From contig DATDPU010000039.1 of the NCBI GenBank assembly GCA_035292585.1, positions 21,057-85,056 on the forward strand: DNA of 64,000 nucleotides, read 5' to 3'. A program made the position numbers and the translations under genes. Of this stretch, positions 24,487 to 32,884 are shown in pieces. Under the pieces are notes generated by a model, which worked only from the letters and a program-made list of their open reading frames with translations, did no database searches and had not been told where the DNA came from. The number at the start of each line of letters is the position of its first letter. Position 1 is the first letter of the stretch. Origin of the DNA: DASSFZ01 sp035292585 (GTDB lineage Bacteria > Chloroflexota > Anaerolineae > Fen-1058).

Positions 24487-26964
24487 GTGAGTGAAGAGCC
24501 TGTTCAGGGGCCACCCACAGAAGAGTCAGTTGCTAAGGATCCCGACGGGGTAGTATCCGCGGACGTCTCTAAGGAGACGCTGCCCGTGGCCCAGTTCTCA
24601 GCGCCTCTCGCCAGGCTGCCTTCAAATCGCACGCGTAATTCCGAGCGGCCGCGGTCGTCTCCCCGGACGTTCGTTCAGAATTTGGCAAGTTCGTTCTGGG
24701 CTAGATTCATTTTTATACTTCTAACCTTCCTCTTCCTCCTCCGGTTGCTGCTGCCCGCTCAACTTGGAAGCAGCGACTGGTTCAGCCACTTTGTGTTGGC
24801 TGAATCCATCGTGATTCTTTCTGGTATCGCGAGTTTCTGTATACAACTCCTGGCAGACGATTACTTGCGCCAGGTCCAGGCGCAATCGAGGAAACCAAGG
24901 CTCAAGCGGTCGCTCCTCGCGGGTGTACTCGTTTTCTCAACCGCCCAGGCACTTTTACTCACTGAGTTAGCTGTAAGGACGCCCCCGGAAACGCCTGGTG
25001 CTGGAGCGCCCACAGCGCCAGCTACCCAGGTGCCCAGATGGCCCACTGAGGAATCGCCCACGCTAGCGCCCGATACTGAGCCGACTGAGATGCCAACGGA
25101 ACCGGCAACTCCTGAACCACCAAGTTCGCCTGCATTGCCGCTTTCGCCGACGCCGCCCGTCGTACCGCCACCGACGGAGGTCGCCCCCGGTCCAACTCGA
25201 GAGCCAACAGAATTGTCACCGAGCCTACCTACACCCACACAGAAAGTGGAGACGCCGACCGTACAACCGCCTCGCATCAAGTTTTGGGTCGAGCCCAACC
25301 CGATCTACGCCGGCCAATGTACTTTACTGATCGGGCAGATTGAGAATGCTCGCGAAGTATACCTAAATGGAAAACCGGTGAGTACGTCCTTCATCCAAGA
25401 TGAATGTCCGCCCATCACCTGGGATTACCGCTTGGAAGTGGTCGGCCTGGACGGAGTAATGATTACACGCATCATCACTGTTCATGTCATGTCTCTTCCG
25501 GCAACGACATTGCAACCTTCGCCGACGCCGAGAGGCACTGCGACTTCGACGCCGACCAACACACCCACGCCGGAGAACACATATACGCCGACTCCAACTA
25601 ATGTCTGTATTCCTTCTCAGCGTCCCGTCGATGTCATTCTGGTGCTAGATCGTTCCGGCTCGATGGCGGGACAGCCTCTGGCCGATGCCAAGCAGGCCGC
25701 CAAGTCGTTCATCGATGCGATGCACCTGTCCGTAGATCAGGTAGGGCTCCTTACCTTCGCAGCCCAGGCGCGTCTTGAGACTCGGCTGACGAACCAAGGT
25801 GACCAGGTTAAGCAGGCTATCGATGCACTATCAGCGGTTGACCGCGATACCAACATAGGCGCTGGTATCATTCAGGCTCAAGATGAGTTGGTCAGCAGCC
25901 GGCACAATTCATCGGCACTGCCGGTGATCATTTTGCTCTCGGACGGCCGACCCACCACAGGGGATGTGTCGGTGGCTGCTCAGGCGGCCAAGCAAGCCGG
26001 GACGCGAATCATAACCATCGGCCTGGGCGAGGACGTGGATCACGAGCTGATGCGCGCGATCGCGTCTACAGAATCGGGCTATTATCATGCTCCTACATCG
26101 GAAGGTCTCCTGGAAATCTATATAAGTATTGCCAGAACACTTTACTGCGACCCGGCGACCACAACACCACTGCCGACGACTGACACGCCCACCCCGACCT
26201 TGAGTCCAGCGCCGACTTCGACTGTAGCGCCGACGTTTGAACCGAGCGAAACGCCAACGGCAACCATCACGCCCACACCGATATGGACGATTACACCGAC
26301 CTTTTCGCCCACTCCCACGCCGCAGCCGTCGCCAATTGCCTGTCCCGTGGAACCTGCACCAGGCAGATACCTCATCCTCTTCGATGGAAGCATGATTCGC
26401 TCCGATAAGACTGCAGCTCAGGCGCAGGTCGGACCGGTTCTCGCTGCTATCCCGACGGGAGTATACGAGGTAACACTTGTGTCATACGACGCGCATGCCC
26501 AGCAACCACAACAGCACCAACCGGCAGAGAGTTGGTACCTGATTCTCAAGGATGATCTAGGCTCTGTCATCGCAACGACGAATCCGATCGGCGACTTGCC
26601 AGACGCTCAGGACCGGTTAGTTGAGGTTGTCGAGCAGCGTCTGCTTGTCGCGCAACCTGCTACATTGGCTATCGCCTTCCACAACGCATATCCAGCATCA
26701 AATCCGAATAGCGTCATCCCGGTTTGCGCTGCCTTCGACGCGCGCGAGACAAGTACACCGACTCCGACTCTGTCGCCGACGCCAACGCCGCGCCAACATG
26801 CGACACTTTCGCCTTCACCTACTGTTGAGTCAAGCTCTACGCCAACTCCAGCTAGTACGGCTAACGCCACGCTGCTCCCAACCCCAACGCCCAGCGCGAG
26901 CTTGACTCTGCCCCCGTTGCCAACCGCAACCCCCACACCTACCACTAAATCGACCGACGAGTAA
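24487..26964 (+). CDS. Membrane protein with an extracellular von Willebrand A domain and Thr-Pro stalks
   Basis: An 825-residue protein. A polar N-terminal tail of about 60 residues is followed by three hydrophobic helices (about 62-82, 98-120 and 143-165), a Pro/Thr stalk, a small beta domain (about 260-345), another stalk, and a vWA domain from about 375. The MIDAS metal site is complete: DRSGSMAG, Thr in DRDTNIGAG and Asp in LLSDGRPTTG. A second domain (GRYLILFDGSMIRSDKTAAQ) and a long TPTP tail end the protein. It probably binds a protein or matrix ligand outside the cell. GTG 24487 is chosen because AGGAGG at 24472-24477 is 9 bases upstream; longer in-frame starts lack a site. Codon use is atypical for the window. 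Confidence 0.8.
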   Translation: MSEEPVQGPPTEESVAKDPDGVVSADVSKETLPVAQFSAPLARLPSNRTRNSERPRSSPRTFVQNLASSFWARFIFILLTFLFLLRLLLPAQLGSSDWFSHFVLAESIVILSGIASFCIQLLADDYLRQVQAQSRKPRLKRSLLAGVLVFSTAQALLLTELAVRTPPETPGAGAPTAPATQVPRWPTEESPTLAPDTEPTEMPTEPATPEPPSSPALPLSPTPPVVPPPTEVAPGPTREPTELSPSLPTPTQKVETPTVQPPRIKFWVEPNPIYAGQCTLLIGQIENAREVYLNGKPVSTSFIQDECPPITWDYRLEVVGLDGVMITRIITVHVMSLPATTLQPSPTPRGTATSTPTNTPTPENTYTPTPTNVCIPSQRPVDVILVLDRSGSMAGQPLADAKQAAKSFIDAMHLSVDQVGLLTFAAQARLETRLTNQGDQVKQAIDALSAVDRDTNIGAGIIQAQDELVSSRHNSSALPVIILLSDGRPTTGDVSVAAQAAKQAGTRIITIGLGEDVDHELMRAIASTESGYYHAPTSEGLLEIYISIARTLYCDPATTTPLPTTDTPTPTLSPAPTSTVAPTFEPSETPTATITPTPIWTITPTFSPTPTPQPSPIACPVEPAPGRYLILFDGSMIRSDKTAAQAQVGPVLAAIPTGVYEVTLVSYDAHAQQPQQHQPAESWYLILKDDLGSVIATTNPIGDLPDAQDRLVEVVEQRLLVAQPATLAIAFHNAYPASNPNSVIPVCAAFDARETSTPTPTLSPTPTPRQHATLSPSPTVESSSTPTPASTANATLLPTPTPSASLTLPPLPTATPTPTTKSTDE

Positions 26965-27025
26965 GCACCACCGAAGATTCTCCAGGAGTGATGCAAGTAG
27001 ATTGGAGCGCAGTAGATAGGGTAAC

Positions 27026-27715
27026 TCACGCGATTATTCTGCTGAGGTGAGCGTGAGCGGCATCGGGCAGCCCGACGCGGAAGGGGCCCAAGCGCGTGTC
27101 GAGCGAGGCGACGAGTTCGAGGCTGAGGCGCACGCCGCCGACTTCGCGCGGCGCGGCCAACACGGCGTAGACGCTCTGGCAGCCGATCAAGGGGAAGCTG
27201 GCGTGGCGGGCAAACTGCCAGTAGGGGTTGCTCTCGCCCAGGCCGTAACACTGGATGACGGGGAATACGTTGTGATGCTCGATTTCGACGCCGGCTTCAC
27301 CCAGGCTGACTTTGACGGCCTCGACGATTTTCAGATCGGGCTTGAGCGCGAGGGTGAACTTGCCTTTGTCTTCGGCCCTCACCCGCTACGGGTGGAGCTC
27401 GTGCGCGATGACGCTGCCCCCGCCCTGCCGCGGGCGCAGGTAGGCGGTGAAAGTTGCCTCGGCGTATTGCACGGACTTATCGTTGGGCGGATGCAGTGTG
27501 CAGGCCAGGCGCACGAGCGTGTAGTTGCGATCGGCGGCGGGGGGCGTCCACTTCTTGCCGAGCTGGCTTTCCAGCGCATCGGCCGCCGGCCACCATTCCG
27601 GCTCGCCGAGCGTCACCTTGGGGAGAGGCGCGGCGGTTCTGTAGGTTTGGCCGAGCGGCTGCAGGTAGCCTTCCCAGGCGACGCGCTCGATCTCGTTGGG
27701 GGTGACGAGGCGCAT
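27026..27715 (-). pseudogene. Unknown protein gene interrupted by one in-frame amber codon
   Basis: Two reverse-strand frames, 27389-27715 and 27026-27385, are in the same phase and separated only by TAG at plus 27386-27388. The first starts MRLVTPNEIERVAWEGYLQ and ends IAHELHP; after the stop the text continues RVRAEDKGKFTLALKPDLKI and ends AAHAHLSRIIA. Both halves have normal codon use and protein-like composition, so this is one gene of about 229 codons with a nonsense mutation, a sequencing error, or a read-through site. I do not recognise the family; CYGLGESNPYWQFARH and LIGCQSVYAVL are distinctive. Confidence 0.7.
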
Positions 27716-27796
27716 GGCTTCACCTCTGCGGCGAGTATGAATTTGTGCATCGCGGCTTCAGTTTACAAGAGATTTCGTCGCATGGCAATGGGTGTT

Positions 27797-27823
27797 AAAA
27801 AGTAAGCCCCCGATTGGGGGCTT
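27797..27823 (-). terminator. Intrinsic terminator of uvrB
   Basis: On the reverse strand AAGCCCCC, a four-base loop and GGGGGCTT form a perfect 8-base stem (plus 27804-27823) followed by ACTTTTT. It lies 10 bases after the uvrB stop codon. Confidence 0.9.
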
Positions 27824-27832
27824 CCATGCTTC

Positions 27833-29896
<2,064 letters not shown>

Positions 29897-29915
29897 GATT
29901 CTCTCCTGACAGTAA

Positions 29916-29955
29916 AGCGTGAAACGTGATAACGAATCATATCACGTTTCACGCT
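29916..29955. repeat. Perfect 15-bp hairpin (GTGAAACGTGAT family)
   Basis: AGCGTGAAACGTGAT at 29916-29930 pairs perfectly with ATCACGTTTCACGCT at 29941-29955 across a 10-base loop. The same GTGAAACGTGAT arm is found at 59614-59625. It separates the lipoprotein gene from uvrB, both on the reverse strand, and could terminate the former, although there is no T-tract. Confidence 0.75.
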
Positions 29956-29967
29956 GCACGCATCACC

Positions 29968-30717
29968 CTACGGCGTCGGCGTCGGGAAAGGGAACGGGAA
30001 AGGGAAGGGCGGGAAAGTCGGATAGGGGGTCGGCTGGACGCCGGTACACTCGGTTTCCGCGCAGGTGAGGACGATGCGCGCCGGCTCGAAGCCGTTGTTG
30101 TAGAAGTCGGCGTCGCCGATCTCGCCTTGCGCCCAGCGCGCGACCGTGTCGCGGCGCAAGCGCAACACCGTATCGCTCGTGCCAGTCAAGTCGGTCGCGG
30201 CGATGTACAACACATAGAAAGGCTGGTCGATGTCGAGGAAGTGCGCGGCGGCGATTGTCTTGACAGTGTGCAGCATGTCGGCATAGCCCGGCCGATTGGC
30301 GATCGGGCTGGCGTACTGAATCATCAACTGGCCTTCGTCACCCGACTTGAACCAGTACACGTTCGAGTCGATTCCCGCAGCGCGTAGCGCGGCCTTGATC
30401 ACGACGGGCGCATCGGCGTGTGAGAGGGGCGGGTGACTAGAGTCAGGTCGGCGACTGGAGTCAGGTCGGCGACTGGAGTCGGGTCGGCGACTGGAGTCGC
30501 CTCCTACAGTAGGAATTGGACTGGGCGTTGTAGCTGACCTGAGGGTCGGTGAACTGGTCGGGCGTGCTGTGGGGATATCGGAGGGCGTGGCGCGCGGGCG
30601 CACGATGAATGGGCTGGGCGACGGCAAGGGCAGCGGGGTATTCGTCGGGCGAGTGTTGCGCGCCGGACCGCAGGCGGCGAGCGTGATGATCAGGAGCAAA
30701 GCGAGGAAGAGACGCAT
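29968..30717 (-). CDS. Lipoprotein with an 18-bp coding tandem repeat
   Basis: A 249-residue secreted lipoprotein. MRLFLALLLIITLAACG gives a signal peptide with a lipobox ending at Cys 16. A Pro/Thr/Ser linker follows and contains a DSSRRP motif repeated three to four times. The C-terminal domain (about 105-230) is globular (VVIKAALRAAGIDSNVYWFK and a TDLTGTSDTVLRLRRDTV stretch) and the end is an odd PFPFPFPFP run. I chose ATG 30717 because the signal peptide starts there; a longer in-frame frame upstream is Arg-rich shadow. The function is unknown. Confidence 0.72.
   Translation of the reverse strand: MRLFLALLLIITLAACGPARNTRPTNTPLPLPSPSPFIVRPRATPSDIPTARPTSSPTLRSATTPSPIPTVGGDSSRRPDSSRRPDSSRRPDSSHPPLSHADAPVVIKAALRAAGIDSNVYWFKSGDEGQLMIQYASPIANRPGYADMLHTVKTIAAAHFLDIDQPFYVLYIAATDLTGTSDTVLRLRRDTVARWAQGEIGDADFYNNGFEPARIVLTCAETECTGVQPTPYPTFPPFPFPFPFPTPTP
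30441..30494. repeat. 18-bp tandem repeat inside a lipoprotein gene
   Basis: The unit AGTCAGGTCGGCGACTGG occurs at 30441-30458 and 30459-30476 without mismatch and at 30477-30494 with one change. It is followed by AGTCGCCTCCTAC, words also found in the non-coding hairpin region at 55791-55885. The unit is a multiple of three and encodes the DSSRRP repeats. Confidence 0.88.
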
Positions 30718-30800
30718 GGGAGTTTGGTGGTTGGATAGTTGGATGGATGGTTGGTTGAGGCGCGGCGGCGATAAACAATATGCGATATGCAATTCGCCCA

Positions 30801-31844
30801 TCAGCGCACGTAGATCGGATTGGAGTATATCCAGCCTCGCCCGCCGCGCATGACTTCGACCCGATAAGCGCCGGCTTCGGCGGTAGTGTACTTGAGCGTC
30901 CGCCCGCTGCGGCTGGCGACGACGCCTATGCCCGATCGGATCAGGCGGATGCGCGCGGATGCAGGCGTCTCGACTTCTAACGTGGCAGCCCCGGCGCGCT
31001 TCATCTCTTCGCCGATGCCGGCCGAGTTGGACATACTGCGCGCAGTGAAGCGAAAGCCGCGCGTGCTGCCCAGCAGATCGTAGCCGATCCAACACCGCCC
31101 TTGCGCCAGCGCGCGATAGATCGATTGCTTGTCAGCGCTCACGGCGCGGGTCAGCGGACGATCGACGAGCAGATGGACATTGACGCAACGGAAGAGATAT
31201 TGATACGGGAACACCGTGCGTGTGATCGGGCCGAGCGTGTAGGTCGCGCCGTGCGCATCGGCCCCGCCGATCGCGGCGACGCGCCGCCCTTTGACGAGCA
31301 GGCTGTCCCACAGCGCCAGCGTCTGCCGGAACGGGCCGCGAATCGCGCCCTTGGGATTGAAGGCGTACCCAATCGCCAGCAGGCGATTGGGCAGGCGCGA
31401 CTTGAACTCCGACATGTAGTTCCACAACTCGATGCCGGTGTATCCTTCGATCTCCCAATCGACCCAGGGCAGGCCCTCTTCGCCGATGAAGCGGAGTGGG
31501 TAATCGATGGGATGCGCCAGGAAGGTCAAGGCGTTGCGCTCGCGCGCGGCGTCGATCAAGCCTTGCGGCGACTCGGCATGCAGGCACAGCTCGGCGTCCG
31601 CGCCGTAGATCAGGCAGTGATTGGCCTGCGGCTGGCGGCGATTGTCGTGCACTTCCTCGCCGATCAACACCAGCACGTTGCCGTGGTAGCCTTCCGGCCC
31701 TTTGACCCACACATTGTGGTCGGTGGTGACAATAAAGTCGAGGCCGGCCGCTTCGGCCGCCCCGGCGATTTGGGCGTGATACCACTCGCCGTCCGAGAAC
31801 GGCGTGTGCATGTGCAGGTTTCCGACGAGTTCTTGGATGGGCAT
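30801..31844 (-). CDS. PHP-family metal-dependent phosphoesterase
   Basis: A 347-residue protein. The N-terminal two-thirds is a PHP domain: NLHMHTPFSDGEW (motif I, His-x-His), IVTTDHNVW (motif II), a Glu in LIGEEVHDNRR, LTFLAHPIDYP (motif III His), and GGADAHGATY (motif IV Asp-x-His). The C-terminal 90 residues form a beta-rich appendage (ARIRLIRSGIGVVASRSGRT and YSNPIYVR). The PHP domain would hydrolyse a phosphoester with two or three metal ions; the substrate is unknown (related ones act on nucleotides or histidinol phosphate). It is upstream of the lipoprotein gene on the same strand. Confidence 0.88.
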   Translation of the reverse strand: MPIQELVGNLHMHTPFSDGEWYHAQIAGAAEAAGLDFIVTTDHNVWVKGPEGYHGNVLVLIGEEVHDNRRQPQANHCLIYGADAELCLHAESPQGLIDAARERNALTFLAHPIDYPLRFIGEEGLPWVDWEIEGYTGIELWNYMSEFKSRLPNRLLAIGYAFNPKGAIRGPFRQTLALWDSLLVKGRRVAAIGGADAHGATYTLGPITRTVFPYQYLFRCVNVHLLVDRPLTRAVSADKQSIYRALAQGRCWIGYDLLGSTRGFRFTARSMSNSAGIGEEMKRAGAATLEVETPASARIRLIRSGIGVVASRSGRTLKYTTAEAGAYRVEVMRGGRGWIYSNPIYVR

Positions 31845-31868
31845 AAGGTGAATGCAGAATCAGTAGTT

Positions 31869-31942
31869 CACGAAACGTCCCGTAGCCTAGGGCCTTGTGC
31901 CCGTTTTTGCCGCCCACAAGGGGCTAAACTACGGATTTCGTG
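31869..31942. repeat. CCTTGTGGGC hairpin repeat, copy 1
   Basis: Outer arms CACGAAA (31869-31875) and TTTCGTG (31936-31942) enclose CGTAGCCTAGGGCCTTGTG and its imperfect complement CACAAGGGGCTAAACTACG. The reverse complement of this core matches 61797-61848 closely, and one arm recurs at 38436-38458. The element is non-coding and in the 140-base space before the PHP gene. Confidence 0.85.
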
Positions 31943-31984
31943 ATGTACTGAGAATGAGGAATGTAGAATGCAGAATGAAGGAAA

Positions 31985-32398
31985 TTAATCGAACAGATCG
32001 AGCTGACCGGGCGGGTCGGGTTTTTCTGCTTTCGGCTTGAGCGTGTGGTAACCGTGCTGGGCTGCCCATTCGGGATCGGGGCCGCGCCAACCAAATTGGG
32101 CAAGATCGATGCGACCGCGCTCGTCAAACTTGACGCCTTCCGCTTCGAGCCGCTTGCGCTGGATTTCCGCGCCGCGACCGGCGCGTGGGCTGATTTTGCC
32201 CTGGGCGTTGATCACCCGCTGCCAGGGCGCCTCCGGGTCGTCGACGCCCGCCATGGCGTAGCCGACCAAGCGTGCGTCGCAGCCCGCGCCGACGATCTTC
32301 GCTACGTCGCCGTAGGTCGTCACTTTGCCCCACGGCGCCTGCTTGACAACTTCGTAGATGCGCGGGAAGAGCGCTTTTTCTTCAGGGTTGAGATTCAC
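31985..32398 (-). CDS. Alkyltransferase-like protein (MGMT DNA-binding fold, Trp in place of Cys)
   Basis: A 137-residue relative of O6-alkylguanine-DNA alkyltransferase. VKQAPWGKVTTYGDVAKIVG and ARLVGYAMAG are the usual helix-turn-helix region with the nucleotide-flipping Arg. The active-site motif, normally PCHRV, reads PWQRV, so the alkyl-accepting cysteine is missing. Such ATL proteins bind O6-alkylguanine and hand the lesion to nucleotide-excision repair, whose uvrB lies 2 kb away. The tail (about 95-137) is longer than in minimal ATLs and ends QLDLFD. GTG 32398 is preferred: a -35/-10 pair ends 7 bases upstream, giving a leaderless mRNA. Confidence 0.88.
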   Translation of the reverse strand: MNLNPEEKALFPRIYEVVKQAPWGKVTTYGDVAKIVGAGCDARLVGYAMAGVDDPEAPWQRVINAQGKISPRAGRGAEIQRKRLEAEGVKFDERGRIDLAQFGWRGPDPEWAAQHGYHTLKPKAEKPDPPGQLDLFD

Positions 32399-32405
32399 GC
32401 GGGGG

Positions 32406-32434
32406 ATTATAGCGGGAGGGAGTGTTAGGGTCAA
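32406..32434 (-). promoter_or_regulatory. Leaderless promoter of the ATL gene
   Basis: On the reverse strand TTGACC (plus 32429-32434), 17 bases, then TATAAT (plus 32406-32411); the GTG start at 32398 is 7 bases beyond the -10 box. Confidence 0.8.
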
Positions 32435-32463
32435 GCATTTGGCGGAGTGGGTAATGCTTGACC
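32429..32463. promoter_or_regulatory. 11-bp perfect inverted repeat joining two divergent promoters (possible operator)
   Basis: GGTCAAGCATT at 32429-32439 is the exact reverse complement of AATGCTTGACC at 32453-32463, with a 13-base centre. Each arm contains the -35 box of one of the two outward promoters. The symmetry would let a single dimeric regulator cover both; the Phd-like product of the right-hand gene is a candidate because Phd/YefM proteins autoregulate. Confidence 0.65.
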
Positions 32464-32487
32464 CGCAGCCCCGACGAGTGCTATAGT
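32458..32487 (+). promoter_or_regulatory. Promoter of the HDRGG-motif gene
   Basis: TTGACC at 32458-32463, 18 bases, TATAGT at 32482-32487. The leader carries AAAGGAGG, 9 bases before ATG 32534. Confidence 0.75.
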
Positions 32488-32533
32488 ACGGTCGCCATCC
32501 GGAGAACCCATCAATCAAAGGAGGATCGACGCC

Positions 32534-32884
32534 ATGTCGCCCGAAATGAAAGTGAGAATGCGTGCGCGCGAGGTCAGCGCCAATATCGACGAATTGTTTC
32601 AGCGAGCCGATCAGGAGGACTCCGTCATTGTGACGCGCCAGGGGGGAGATCGCCTGATCGTGGTTTCAATCGCTCGATTTGAAGCGTTAGTCGAGCAGCT
32701 GAAGCAAGCGGCTACAGAGGTGATACCCAAGCCGGACCCGCACGACCGAGGCGGAGAGGACCAGTCGCGTCTTCAGCAGGCGGTGGCCGCTATCGAGAAA
32801 TTGGGGCCACATGATCGCGGAGGCAGCGCATCGTCAAGTCTCGCGTCCGACATTAAACCGGGGATGCACGACCGGGGTGGTTAG
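32534..32884 (+). CDS. Phd/YefM-like protein with three HDRGG motifs
   Basis: A 116-residue protein. Residues 5-60 look like a Phd/YefM (prevent-host-death) fold: MRAREVSANIDELFQRA, VIVTRQGGDRLIVVSIARF and a helix. The tail is unusual: HDRGG occurs at residues 70-74, 93-97 and 112-116, the last ending the protein, each after a Pro- or Met-containing turn. The three copies use different synonymous codons (CAC GAC CGA, CAT GAT CGC, CAC GAC CGG), so the peptide rather than the DNA is conserved. No toxin gene is adjacent. Its stop overlaps, tail to tail, the stop of the BTAD-NB-ARC-TPR regulator gene. AAAGGAGG supports the start. Function unknown. Confidence 0.75.
   Translation: MSPEMKVRMRAREVSANIDELFQRADQEDSVIVTRQGGDRLIVVSIARFEALVEQLKQAATEVIPKPDPHDRGGEDQSRLQQAVAAIEKLGPHDRGGSASSSLASDIKPGMHDRGG

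Noticed and set aside
27386..27388. TAG as a pyrrolysine codon
   Set aside because: The protein does not resemble methylamine methyltransferases or other pyrrolysine proteins, and no pyl genes are visible; a nonsense mutation or base error is simpler.
30441..30494. A CRISPR array in the 18-bp repeats
   Set aside because: The units are directly adjacent without spacers, shorter than CRISPR repeats, and lie in frame in a lipoprotein gene.
32534..32884. A complete toxin-antitoxin pair with the Phd-like gene
   Set aside because: No Doc, YoeB or PIN-type toxin lies next to it; the neighbours are an alkyltransferase-like gene and a large regulator.
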